Shown in pieces: positions 43,332 through 51,723 of a stretch of DNA of 64,000 nucleotides. Position 1 is the first letter of the stretch. Each line of letters starts with the position of its first letter. Below the pieces are notes generated by a model, which did no database searches, was not told where the DNA came from, and worked only from the letters and a program-made list of their open reading frames with translations. Made by a program: the position numbers and the translations under genes. The stretch comes from Catellatospora sp. IY07-71 (GTDB lineage: Bacteria; Actinomycetota; Actinomycetes; Mycobacteriales; Micromonosporaceae): positions 412,501 through 476,500 of the forward strand of contig NZ_AP023360.1 in NCBI RefSeq assembly GCF_018326265.1. Reading direction: 5' to 3'.

Positions 43332-44207
43332 CTAGACGCGGATGTAGAAGCGCAGCGTGATCCAGCCGGTGACGGCCGCGACCAGCGAGCCGATACCCGC
43401 CAGCACCGGCAGCATCAGGTTGACGTTGCCCCAGCTGACCGGCAGCAGCAGGTCCGTCAGCGCGGCCAGCTTCTGGTCGATCAGCACGACCTTGCCGATG
43501 ACCAGCATCACCCACGCCAGGATCGAGCCGAGCAGCGCGGCGAAGACCGCCTCCAGCACGAACGGCGCCTGGATGAACCAGTTCGACGCGCCGACCAGCT
43601 TCATGACCGCGACCTCGCGGCGCTTGCTGTACGCCGCGACCTGGATGGTGTTGGCGACCAGCAGCAGCGCGGCGATGCCCATGGCGCCGGCGACGACCAG
43701 CGACAGGTTCTGCACCGAGCCGAGGATGTCGAAGATCTTCTGGAGCAGCTTCTGCTGGTCCACGACGGTGTCGACGCCCTCGAGGTCGGCGTACGCGCCG
43801 CGGATCTGCTCGAACTGCTGCGGGTCCTTCAGCGCGACCCGGAACGACTCGGGCAGCTCGGTCGGGCCGATGGCGCTGACCAGGTCGGGGGCGTCCCGGA
43901 ACTGGTTCTTGAAGTTCTCGTACGCCATCTCCTGGGTCTCGTAGATGACGCTCTTCACCTTGTCGTCGGCGTCGAGCTGCGACTTGATCGCGGACCGCTG
44001 CTCGTCGTTGATCGACTTGTCCAGGTAGATCGAGACCTCGACCTGCTCGTAGTAGTGCCCCTTCATCTCGTTGACCTGCAGGTACATCAGCAGGCTCGCA
44101 CCGAGCATGGAGAGTGACACGATCATGGTGATGATCATGGCTACGGTCATCGTGACGTTGCGCCACAGCCCGACCAGCACTTCGGCCAGGACATACTTCG
44201 CACGCAT
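43332..44207 (-). CDS. ftsX: Cell division protein FtsX
   Basis: FtsX is the membrane half of the FtsEX complex, which passes a signal from FtsE and the divisome to a cell-wall hydrolase. It has 291 residues: the cytoplasmic start MRAKYVLAEVLVGLWRN, a first span (TMTVAMIITMIVSLSML), a large outer loop (about 45-165), then three spans (LVVAGAMGIAALLLVANTIQ, FVLEAVFAALLGSILAWVML and the final segment). The KRREVAVMKLVGASNWFI loop is the usual coupling helix. It is 66 nt after ftsE. Confidence 0.97.
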   Translation of the reverse strand: MRAKYVLAEVLVGLWRNVTMTVAMIITMIVSLSMLGASLLMYLQVNEMKGHYYEQVEVSIYLDKSINDEQRSAIKSQLDADDKVKSVIYETQEMAYENFKNQFRDAPDLVSAIGPTELPESFRVALKDPQQFEQIRGAYADLEGVDTVVDQQKLLQKIFDILGSVQNLSLVVAGAMGIAALLLVANTIQVAAYSKRREVAVMKLVGASNWFIQAPFVLEAVFAALLGSILAWVMLVIGKVVLIDQKLAALTDLLLPVSWGNVNLMLPVLAGIGSLVAAVTGWITLRFYIRV

Positions 44208-44273
44208 CGGGGGGAATCCTCCGGGGAGACGGTCAGGTCGTCAGGACTTGGGGGCTCAGGGGTCGGTTACGGC

Positions 44274-44954
44274 TCAGCCGTAGACGCCACGGGCCTGGTC
44301 GCGGACGATCCGGCCGCCCTCGATCTCGATGACGCGGCGGCGCATCTGGTTCACGATGTTCGAGTCGTGGGTGACCATGACGACGGTCGTGCCGGTCCGG
44401 TTGATCCGGTCCAGCAGGCGCATGATCTCGATGGAGGTGTCGGGGTCGAGGTTACCCGTGGGCTCGTCCGCCAGCAGGATCAGCGGCCGGTTCACGAACG
44501 CGCGCGCCACCGCGACACGCTGCTGCTCGCCACCGGAGAGCTCGTGCGGGTAGCGGTGCTCCTTGCCACCCAGGCCGACCAGCTCCAGCACCTCGGGCAC
44601 GACCCGGCGGGCGACCGCCTTGGACTTGCCGATGACCTCGAGCGCGAACGCGACGTTCTCGTATGCCGTCTTGTTCGGCAGCAGGCGGAAGTCCTGGAAG
44701 ACGCAGCCGATGGAGCGGCGGAAGCTGGGAATCTTCCACGACCGCAGCGAGCTGATCTCCTTGTTGTTCACGAAGACCTTGCCCTTGCTGGGCTTGATCT
44801 CGTGCAGCATCAGCTTGACGATGCTGGACTTGCCTGAGCCGGACGGACCGATGAAGAAGACGAAATCGCCCTTCTCGATCGAGACCGACACGTCGTCCAG
44901 TGAGGGCCGGGACGCCTTCGGGTAGGTCTTGGTCACGTGCTCAAGTCGAATCAC
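44274..44954 (-). CDS. ftsE: Cell division ATP-binding protein FtsE
   Basis: FtsE is the ABC ATPase partner of FtsX. In 226 residues: Walker [12 protein letters not shown] loop VFQDFRLLP, signature [14 protein letters not shown], Walker [15 protein letters not shown] loop VTHD. The N-terminus [23 protein letters not shown] is standard. It is first of the ftsE-ftsX pair. Confidence 0.98.
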   Translation of the reverse strand: MIRLEHVTKTYPKASRPSLDDVSVSIEKGDFVFFIGPSGSGKSSIVKLMLHEIKPSKGKVFVNNKEISSLRSWKIPSFRRSIGCVFQDFRLLPNKTAYENVAFALEVIGKSKAVARRVVPEVLELVGLGGKEHRYPHELSGGEQQRVAVARAFVNRPLILLADEPTGNLDPDTSIEIMRLLDRINRTGTTVVMVTHDSNIVNQMRRRVIEIEGGRIVRDQARGVYG

Positions 44955-45116
44955 GGCGGAGAGTCTACGCGGTGTCGCGGATTCGCCAAGCCCGCAGGGG
45001 TTGAGATGACGGTATTGCCGCGAATGTTCCTAGAAAATTCGGTGACCACACCGTGATCAACTTTCACGGACAGTAGTCATCTCACCCGCCAGGGCGATGC
45101 CATCCACCGACAGGAC

Positions 45117-45148
45117 GACGCCCCCGCCACGGATGGGGCGAGGGCGTC
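45117..45148 (-). terminator. Probable terminator of prfB
   Basis: GACGCCC and GGGCGTC arms with an imperfect inner stem, 20 nt after the prfB stop on the minus strand. Confidence 0.55.
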
Positions 45149-45167
45149 ACGACCGGCGGCCGGACGG

Positions 45168-46283
45168 CTACGCGGCGGCCTCGAGCTGCTGCTGCTTGCG
45201 CCAGCGGATGCCGGCCTCGACGAAGCTGTCGATCTCGCCGTCGAAGACCGCGTTCGGGTTGCCCGTCTCGAACTCGGTGCGCAGATCCTTGACCATCTGG
45301 TACGGGTGCAGCACGTACGAGCGCATCTGGTCGCCCCACGAACCGGCCGCGTCCGTCTTCAGGCCCTCCAGCTTGGCCCGCTCCTCCTGGCGCTTGCGCT
45401 CCAGGAGGCGCGCCTGGAGCACCCGCAGCGCGGACGCCTTGTTCTGCAGCTGCGACTTCTCGTTCTGGCAGGACACCACGATGCCGGTCGGGATGTGCGT
45501 GATGCGCACCGCCGAGTCGGTGGTGTTGACGCTCTGGCCGCCGGGGCCGCTGGAGCGGAAGACGTCGACCCGCATCTCGTTCTCAGGGATGTCGATGTGG
45601 TCGGTCTGCTCCACCACCGGCAGCACCTCGACGCCCGCGAAGCTGGTCTGGCGGCGGCCCTGGTTGTCGAACGGGCTGATGCGGACCAGGCGGTGCGTGC
45701 CGGACTCGACCGACAGCGTGCCGTAGGCGTACGGCGCCTTCACCGCGAAGGTCGCCGACTTCAGGCCCGCCTCCTCGGCGTACGAGGTGTCGTAGACCTC
45801 GGTCGTGTAGCCGTGCCGCTCGGCCCAGCGCAGGTACATGCGCAGCAGCATCTCGGCGAAGTCCGCGGCGTCCACGCCGCCCGCACCGGCCCGGATGGCG
45901 ACCAGCGCCTCGCGGGAGTCGTACTCGCCGGAGAGCAGGGTGCGCACCTCCAGCTCGTCGATCGCCTTGGCCAGATCGGCCAGCTCGGCCGACACCTCCG
46001 CCATGGAGGACGCGTCGCCCTCGGCCTCGGCCAGCTCCAGCAGCACTCCGGCGTCGTCGATCCGTCCGCGCAGCTTCGTGAGCTTGTTGATCTCGCTGCT
46101 GACATACGACAGCCTGGAGGTGACCTCCTGCGCCTTGGCCTGGTCGTCCCACAGGTCGGGAGCCGAGGCGGCCTGCTCCAGCTGCTCCTTGTCGCGGCGC
46201 AGCCGGGACAGGTCGAGCACGGTCTCGATGTTGCGCATGGTCGCGTCGAGGGACTTGAGCTGATCGGCGTAGTCGGCAGTCAC
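45168..46283 (-). CDS. prfB: Peptide chain release factor 2
   Basis: RF2 ends translation at UGA and UAA. It is 371 residues. The stop-reading tripeptide is in [11 protein letters not shown] and the peptidyl-hydrolysis motif in [14 protein letters not shown]. There is no internal stop or programmed frameshift site; the frame is continuous. The GTG at 46283 begins [12 protein letters not shown]. It precedes ftsE on the same strand by 213 nt, a common actinobacterial order (prfB-ftsE-ftsX-smpB). Confidence 0.98.
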   Translation of the reverse strand: MTADYADQLKSLDATMRNIETVLDLSRLRRDKEQLEQAASAPDLWDDQAKAQEVTSRLSYVSSEINKLTKLRGRIDDAGVLLELAEAEGDASSMAEVSAELADLAKAIDELEVRTLLSGEYDSREALVAIRAGAGGVDAADFAEMLLRMYLRWAERHGYTTEVYDTSYAEEAGLKSATFAVKAPYAYGTLSVESGTHRLVRISPFDNQGRRQTSFAGVEVLPVVEQTDHIDIPENEMRVDVFRSSGPGGQSVNTTDSAVRITHIPTGIVVSCQNEKSQLQNKASALRVLQARLLERKRQEERAKLEGLKTDAAGSWGDQMRSYVLHPYQMVKDLRTEFETGNPNAVFDGEIDSFVEAGIRWRKQQQLEAAA

Positions 46284-46334
46284 ACAACCAGACTAGTGGT
46301 AACGGCGACCGACTTACCGGGGCGGCACCCTGAC

Positions 46335-46380
46335 TTGACAGCCGGGCCGGTCCGCCACAATAGTTAATCTACTTTCCTAT
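46335..46380 (+). promoter_or_regulatory. Promoter and candidate operator of the ROK gene
   Basis: A perfect -35 TTGACA (46335-46340) is followed after 17-20 nt by AT-rich sequence (CAATAGTTA). Overlapping it is AGTTAATCTACTTTCCTA. On the minus strand this reads TAGGAAAGTAGATTAACT, close to TAAGGAAAGTTAACTT before the chitinase. A site for the ROK protein itself is likely (inference). Confidence 0.55.
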
Positions 46381-46395
46381 TATGGAGGAGAACGC

Positions 46396-47589
46396 GTGGC
46401 ACGGCTCGCCGGATCGTCCAAGCTGCTCCGGGCCATGAACGAGAGCGCGACCATGGCGCTGCTCATCGACCGGGGCACGCTCACCCGCGGGGAACTGCGG
46501 GAGCTGACCGGGCTGTCCAAGCCCACCACGTCCGACGTGCTGCGCACGCTGACGGAGGCGGGGCTGGCCACGGTCGTCGGCCACACCAGCGGCGGGCCGG
46601 GTCCCAACGCGGAGGTGTACGCGGTCAACCCGGCGGCGGCACTGGTGGTGGCCGTCTCGGTACGGGACGTGTCCGAGACACTACACGCCCCGTTCGACGC
46701 CGCCCTGTGCGATCTGACCGGCGCCGTGCTGGCCCGCGCGGAGTATCCGGCCGACCCGGCCGCGGGCGACCCGGTCGCCACCGTGCGCGCGATCATCGCC
46801 GACCTGCGCGAGCGCGCCGGCATCCAGGCCGAGCGGCTCACCCACCTGCAACTCGGCGTGCCCGGCTCGTACGACCCCGGCACCGGCACGATCCGGCACA
46901 TCGACGTCGCGGGCTGGAGCCGGCCGGGCCTGGTCCCCGAGCTGGCCGCGGCGCTGGACGTCACGGTCGACGCCGACAACGACGTCAACCTGGCCGCCAT
47001 CGCCGAGCGCCACCGCGGGGTCGCCGCGGGCTCCGGCAGCTTCGCCCTGCTCTGGCTCGGCGCGGGCCTGGGCTGCGCCATCGACCTCGGCACCTCGCTG
47101 CTGCGCGGCGCCACCGGCGGGGCCGGCGAGATCGGCTACGTGCCGGTCGGGCTGGCCGCCCCCGGCCAGCCCCGGGATCTGCAGGGCCTGGCGGGCGGCC
47201 CGGCCGTGGCGGCGCTCGCGGCGACGTACGGCTTCCGCGGGGCCACCGCCGAGGAGATGATCGCCGAGGCGGTGGCCCGGGCGGGCGATCCGGAGGCGGA
47301 CGCCTTCCTCAGCGCGCTGGCCGACCGCATCGCGGTGGTGCTGGCCGTGGTCGCCGCGCTGGTGGACCCGCCGCTGGTGGTGCTGGCCGGGGAGCTGGCC
47401 CAGGCCGGCGGGCAGGTGCTGCGTGACCTGGTCACCGAGGCCTTCCACCGCAACACCCCGCTGCGCACCCCGGTCGAGGTGACCTCGCTCACCGACGACG
47501 CGGTGCTGCTCGGCGCCATGGACGCGGGCCTGCGCTCGGTGCGCGAGTCCCTGATCGACTCGCTGCGTTACGCGCTGACCCCCGCCTGA
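46396..47589 (+). CDS. ROK-family transcriptional regulator
   Basis: This 397-residue protein has an N-terminal winged helix (about 15-75, TRGELRELTGLSKPTTSDVLRTLTEAGL) and a ROK sugar-kinase-like domain with LGVPGSYDPGTG and GGAGEIGYVPVG. The classical ROK zinc motif CGC...C is not clearly present, and GCAIDLG stands in the region of the sugar site. It probably represses the following glycosidase and kinase genes in the absence of a sugar. GGAGGAG lies 6-8 nt before the GTG at 46396. Confidence 0.92.
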   Translation: MARLAGSSKLLRAMNESATMALLIDRGTLTRGELRELTGLSKPTTSDVLRTLTEAGLATVVGHTSGGPGPNAEVYAVNPAAALVVAVSVRDVSETLHAPFDAALCDLTGAVLARAEYPADPAAGDPVATVRAIIADLRERAGIQAERLTHLQLGVPGSYDPGTGTIRHIDVAGWSRPGLVPELAAALDVTVDADNDVNLAAIAERHRGVAAGSGSFALLWLGAGLGCAIDLGTSLLRGATGGAGEIGYVPVGLAAPGQPRDLQGLAGGPAVAALAATYGFRGATAEEMIAEAVARAGDPEADAFLSALADRIAVVLAVVAALVDPPLVVLAGELAQAGGQVLRDLVTEAFHRNTPLRTPVEVTSLTDDAVLLGAMDAGLRSVRESLIDSLRYALTPA

Positions 47590-47674
47590 CCACCGCGTGA
47601 CCCCCGAGGAGCCCGCCGCAGCCGCGCCGCCGGGCGGGCTCCACGTACCGAGAGCACCGACAGAGAGAGCACCG

Positions 47675-48934
47675 ATGAAGATCGCAGTCGTGGGTGGCGG
47701 TTCCACCTACACCCCCGAGCTGGTGGACGGGTTCGCCCGGCTCGCCGGCAGCCTGGACGTCACCGAGCTGTGCCTGATCGACCCGGCCGGGCCGCGGCTG
47801 GACGTGATCGGGCCGTACGCCCGGCGGCTGCTGGCGCACCACGGCCACCCCGGCACGCTGACCTGGACCACCGACCTCGACGCGGGCCTGACCGACGCCT
47901 CCGTGGTGGTGGTGCAGCTGCGGATCGGCGGGCAGGCGGCCCGGATCAGCGACGAGACGTTCCCGCTGGAGTGCGGTTGCGTGGGGCAGGAGACCACCGG
48001 CGCGGGCGGGCTGGCCAAGGCGCTGCGCACGGTGCCGGTGGTGCTGGACGTGGCCGAGCGGGCGGCGCGGCTGGCCGCGCCCGGCGCCTGGATCGTCGAC
48101 TTCACCAACCCGGTCGGCATCGTCACCCGGGCGCTGCTCGACGCGGGCCACCGCGCGGTCGGCCTGTGCAATGTGGCCATCGGCTTCCAGCGCCGGTTCG
48201 CCGCGCTGCTCGGCGTCGACCCCGGCGCGGTCACCCTCGACCACGTCGGGCTGAACCACCTCACCTGGGAGCGCGCCGCGTACGTCGACGGCGTCGACCG
48301 GCTGCCCGAGCTGCTCGCCGGGCACCTGGACGCGCTGGCCGGCCAGGTGCAGCTGCCCCGCGAGGTGCTGACCCTGCTCGGCGCGGTCCCGTCCTACTAC
48401 CTGCGCTACTTCTACTCCCACGACCTGGTGGTGCGCGAGGAGCGCGACGCGCCCACCCGCGGCCAGAAGGTGGCCGAGATCGAGGAGAAGCTGCTGGCGA
48501 TGTACGCCGACCCGGCCCTGACCACCAAGCCGGAGCTGCTCGGCCAGCGCGGCGGCGCGTTCTACTCCGAGGCGGCGGTCGGGCTGATCACCTCCCTGGT
48601 CGCCGGGGACGGCGCGGTGCACGCGGTGAACCTGCGCAACGACGGCCACCTGCCGTTCCTGCCCGACGAGGCGGTGATCGAGGTCAGCGCCCGGGTGGAC
48701 CGCGACGGCGCGGCACCGGTCGCGGCCGCGCCGGTCGGCCCCGAGCTGTCCGGCCTGATCGCCGGTGTCGCGGCGTACGAGGAGCTGGCGGTGCGGGCCG
48801 CGGTGCACGGCGGGCGCGACCGCGTCTACGCCGCGCTGCTGGCGCACCCGCTGGTCGGCCAGCACGAATACGCTGCCTCGCTCACGGACGGCCTGCTGGC
48901 CGCCAACGCCGCGCACCTGCCCTGGGCCCGGTGA
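47675..48934 (+). CDS. GH4 family glycosidase (6-phospho-beta-glucosidase-like)
   Basis: This NAD+- and metal-dependent glycosidase has 419 residues. It begins MKIAVVGGGSTYTPELVDGF, which binds NAD+. The metal-site Cys is in VGLCNVAIGF and the His in VGLNHLTWER; NPVGIVTRAL is also typical. GH4 enzymes cut phosphorylated or free disaccharides through an oxidation step. The genes around it (ROK regulator, sugar kinase) suggest a phosphorylated beta-glucoside or chitobiose-like substrate, but no transporter gene lies beside it. The ATG at 47675 is used; earlier in-frame codons lack a ribosome binding site. Confidence 0.93.
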   Translation: MKIAVVGGGSTYTPELVDGFARLAGSLDVTELCLIDPAGPRLDVIGPYARRLLAHHGHPGTLTWTTDLDAGLTDASVVVVQLRIGGQAARISDETFPLECGCVGQETTGAGGLAKALRTVPVVLDVAERAARLAAPGAWIVDFTNPVGIVTRALLDAGHRAVGLCNVAIGFQRRFAALLGVDPGAVTLDHVGLNHLTWERAAYVDGVDRLPELLAGHLDALAGQVQLPREVLTLLGAVPSYYLRYFYSHDLVVREERDAPTRGQKVAEIEEKLLAMYADPALTTKPELLGQRGGAFYSEAAVGLITSLVAGDGAVHAVNLRNDGHLPFLPDEAVIEVSARVDRDGAAPVAAAPVGPELSGLIAGVAAYEELAVRAAVHGGRDRVYAALLAHPLVGQHEYAASLTDGLLAANAAHLPWAR

Positions 48935-48977
48935 GCGGCGTGCGTGAAGTGACGGGATCCCGCGGCGAGGAGAAGGC

Positions 48978-49976
48978 ATGAGCCCGGCTGAACTGTTCCT
49001 GGCGATCGACGGCGGCAACTCCAAAACCGACGTGGTGCTCGCCGACTCGGCGGGCCGGGTGCACGGATACGTGCGCGGGCCCGGCTCCTGCCCACAGGTG
49101 ATCGGCCTGGACACCGCCGTCGCGCTGCTGGACCGGCTGGTCGGCGCGGCGCTGCGGCAGGCCGAGATGCCCCGGTCCGTGCCGATCGAGCGCGCCGAGG
49201 TCTACCTGTCCGGTCTCGACCTGCCCGAGGAGGTCGACGCGGCGGCCAAGGCCGTCGCCGGGACCGGCTGGGCCGAGTCGTACCGGCTCGACAACGACAC
49301 CTTCGCGCTGCTGCGGGCGGGCACGGACAGCCCCGACGCGGTCGCCGTGGTGTGCGGGGCGGGCATCAACTGCGTGGGCCGCGCCGCGGACGGGCGCACC
49401 GCCCGGTTCCCGGCGCTGGGCCCCATCTCCGGGGACTGGGGCGGCGGGCTGCACCTGGCCTCGATGGCGATGTGGCACGCGGCGCGGGCCGAGGACGGCC
49501 GCGGCCCGGCCACGGCGCTCGCCCCGGCGGTCGCCGCGCACTTCGGGCAGGCCCGGGTCGCCGACGTGATCACCGGGCTGCACCTGGGCAGCCTGAGCCA
49601 GGACCGGATGATCGAGCTGAGCGAGGTGCTGTTCGCCGTCGCCGGGCAGCAGGACGAGGTCGCCCGGCGCGTGGTGGCGCGACAGGCGACCGAGATCACG
49701 GCCTTGGTGACGGTCGCCGCGGACCGGCTAGGGCTGAGCGGAACGCCCTATGCCGTGGTCCTCGGCGGTGGTGTGCTGCGCGCCCGGCATCCGCTGCTGG
49801 AAGATGCCGTGTACGCGGGGGTGAAGGCCCACTCGTCGAGGGCCCGGCTGACCGTGCTCGCACAGCCGCCGGTGGTGGGAGCGGGCCTGTTCGCACTGGA
49901 CGCGCTGGGCGCGACGGCTGCCGCCGCGGCCGCGCTGCGTTCCGCGCTGGAGGAGGGGCGACCGCACCTCGCCTAG
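48978..49976 (+). CDS. BadF/BadG-family sugar kinase (N-acetylglucosamine kinase-like)
   Basis: This 332-residue ASKHA-fold kinase has the phosphate motif FLAIDGGNSKTDVVLAD, the adenosine-side VVCGAGINCVG and GPISGDWGGG, and LGGGVLRARHP. It resembles the GlcNAc kinase group. It lies 43 nt after the GH4 gene with GAGGAGAAGG before the ATG, so it is in the same operon. The exact sugar is not known. Confidence 0.88.
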   Translation: MSPAELFLAIDGGNSKTDVVLADSAGRVHGYVRGPGSCPQVIGLDTAVALLDRLVGAALRQAEMPRSVPIERAEVYLSGLDLPEEVDAAAKAVAGTGWAESYRLDNDTFALLRAGTDSPDAVAVVCGAGINCVGRAADGRTARFPALGPISGDWGGGLHLASMAMWHAARAEDGRGPATALAPAVAAHFGQARVADVITGLHLGSLSQDRMIELSEVLFAVAGQQDEVARRVVARQATEITALVTVAADRLGLSGTPYAVVLGGGVLRARHPLLEDAVYAGVKAHSSRARLTVLAQPPVVGAGLFALDALGATAAAAAALRSALEEGRPHLA

Positions 49977-49986
49977 CGCCGAGCGC

Positions 49987-50502
49987 TCACTTGGCGATGG
50001 CCGTCTTCAGCCAGTTCAGCGCGGCCTTGTGGTAGGCGACGGCGAACTCCAGCCCGGCGGCGGTGAAGTCGTCGCCTTCCTTCTTGGCCTCCTTGGCCTG
50101 CTCGCGGGCCTCCGCGAGCGCCTCCGAGTGGTGCGAGTTGGCGCTGTTGAGCAAGGTGTCGAACTGGTTGGTCGCGTGCGTGGATCCGAACGCGACGCGC
50201 AGCGCGTACGGGTTGCGCACCAGCTCGCGGCCGGGTTCCTCGTTCAGCCAGCGGGCGAAGGCGCGCTTGCCGGACGCGGTGATCGCGTACGGCTGGCTCG
50301 CCCGCGGGCCGGGCTTGCCGAGCTTGACGTAGCCGAGCTCGGCCAGGACCGGCAGTTCGCGGTAGACCTGGGACCGGGTCATCGACCAGTACGGGCTGAG
50401 CCGGCGCTCGGCCGCGGCCATCAGCTGACCGCCCGTCATGGGCCCATCGTGCAGCAGACCGAGCACGGCTGCTGCGGTAGCGTTGATTCCTACCTCTGCC
50501 AT
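49987..50502 (-). CDS. PadR-family transcriptional regulator
   Basis: The 171-residue product has a PadR winged helix (about 8-85: AAAVLGLLHDGPMTGGQLMAAAE, YWSMTRSQVYRELPVLAELGYV, YAITASGKRAFARWL) and a helical C-terminal dimerisation region. PadR proteins usually repress their own gene or a neighbour in response to small molecules. It is convergent with the kinase gene. A perfect 16-nt palindrome lies about 90 nt upstream. Confidence 0.92.
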   Translation of the reverse strand: MAEVGINATAAAVLGLLHDGPMTGGQLMAAAERRLSPYWSMTRSQVYRELPVLAELGYVKLGKPGPRASQPYAITASGKRAFARWLNEEPGRELVRNPYALRVAFGSTHATNQFDTLLNSANSHHSEALAEAREQAKEAKKEGDDFTAAGLEFAVAYHKAALNWLKTAIAK

Positions 50503-50589
50503 GACTCAACGCTGCCACTTCAACAGCCTTCTGTCCAGGATATCCGCCCATCCACAGTGCACATTCCGCGCCGGACAGTCCGGTCCCGA

Positions 50590-50605
50590 CTGTCTGATCA
50601 GACAG
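50590..50605. promoter_or_regulatory. Perfect 16-nt palindrome upstream of padR
   Basis: CTGTCTGATCAGACAG is a perfect dyad, about 88 nt before the padR ATG. ACAGTCC and GTCCG lie near it. An operator for PadR is plausible but not shown. Confidence 0.45.
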
Positions 50606-50778
50606 GAATATGTCCGTTTCATGCCCGGGAAGGCCTGGGTGACGGGATAGCACAAACCGCCCGATATCCCCCTCCCCGGCGTGTCGCCCCATTCCTCCCT
50701 TCCGGCGCGACACGATCTTGCGCCGCTCAACACCCATCGGCGCCACAAAAGGGACAAAATCTCTGCCCGAGGGAGGAT

Positions 50779-50839
50779 GATCGTTGCTTCGGGTCCGAAC
50801 CTCGCGTCCAACCACACCTATCGACATGAGATGGCGATC
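50779..50839. repeat. Repeat C8 (61-nt family, diverged)
   Basis: It keeps the 61-nt length and the GATC ends, but the arms are eroded (GATCGTTGCTTCGGGTC against GACATGAGATGGCGATC). Confidence 0.7.
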
Positions 50840-50863
50840 ACACCTCCGCCCGGCCCGCCGCGC

Positions 50864-51646
50864 TCAGAGGACGGCCCGCAGGTGCCAGAGGGCCGGGTAG
50901 AACCGCGCCTCGAGCCGCGACCGCAGGTAAGGGCTGCCCGCGGAGCCGCCGGTGCCGGTCTTGGTGCCGATCTGGCGCTCGGCCATCAGCACGTGCCGGG
51001 CCCGCCACAGTGCGCACGCCTGGTCGTGGGCGAGCAGCGCCTCGGCGAGGTCCCACAGCACGCCGTGGCGCTCCCGGTCGTGCGCGATCGCGACCAGGGA
51101 GGCGGTCAGCGCGTCGGCTGGCTCGGTCGCGAAGCCTTGCGCCTGGAGCAGCGCCAGGTAGCCGTCCCACAGCGTCGGCTCGGCCAGCCGGCGCCGCAGC
51201 CGCTGCTCCTCGCCCCGCTCCAGCCCGCGCAGCCGGTCCAGGAAGGCCGGGTCCTTGAGCCCCGAGATGAACTCGATCTCCCGGAACTGGGCCGACTGGA
51301 AACCCGACGCCGGGGCCAGCACGGTGCGGAAGGCGAGGAAGTCCTGCGGCGTCATCGTGTCGATCACGTCCACCTGCTGCACCAGCAGCTGCTCCACCAC
51401 GTGGCAGCGCTCCAGCCGGACCCGGGGCAGGTAGCCCTCCCCCGCCAGCATCCGGTCCCGGGCATCCTCCAGCTCGTGCAGCAGCAGCTTGAACCACAGC
51501 TCGTATGCCTGATGGATGGTGATGAACAGCAGCTCGTCGTGCGCCTCGGGTCCGGCCATCCGCACCTGCTGCGCGAGCAGCTGCGGCACCCGCAGGTAGC
51601 TGCCGTACGTCAGCCGCCCGCCTTCCTCACCGAAACTGCGCCCCAC
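50864..51646 (-). CDS. kynA: Tryptophan 2,3-dioxygenase
   Basis: This heme enzyme opens the indole ring of L-tryptophan to N-formylkynurenine. In 260 residues: LTYGSYLRVPQLL, FITIHQAYELWFKLLLHEL (with the active-site His), APASGFQSAQFREIEF and the C-terminal TKTGTGGSAGSPYLRSRL, which closes over the substrate. No kynB or kynU is next to it. It lies 77 nt downstream of pruA, so both amino-acid catabolic genes may share a transcript. Confidence 0.96.
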   Translation of the reverse strand: MGRSFGEEGGRLTYGSYLRVPQLLAQQVRMAGPEAHDELLFITIHQAYELWFKLLLHELEDARDRMLAGEGYLPRVRLERCHVVEQLLVQQVDVIDTMTPQDFLAFRTVLAPASGFQSAQFREIEFISGLKDPAFLDRLRGLERGEEQRLRRRLAEPTLWDGYLALLQAQGFATEPADALTASLVAIAHDRERHGVLWDLAEALLAHDQACALWRARHVLMAERQIGTKTGTGGSAGSPYLRSRLEARFYPALWHLRAVL

Positions 51647-51723
51647 CCCGTACCCCCCGCAAAATGATCTAGGAGTGGCGGCCCGGAAACGGGGCCACCA
51701 CTCCTAGACCGAGGCAGGAGGGG

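Larger units (their letters stand above)
50503..50863. other. 361-nt intergenic region upstream of padR
   Basis: No gene is visible. It holds the palindrome at 50590-50605 and a diverged C repeat (50779-50839). The stretch between them shows no coding signal that I can support. Confidence 0.6.

Noticed and set aside
45168-46283. Programmed frameshift in prfB
   Set aside because: No internal UGA or slippery site is present; the frame is continuous.
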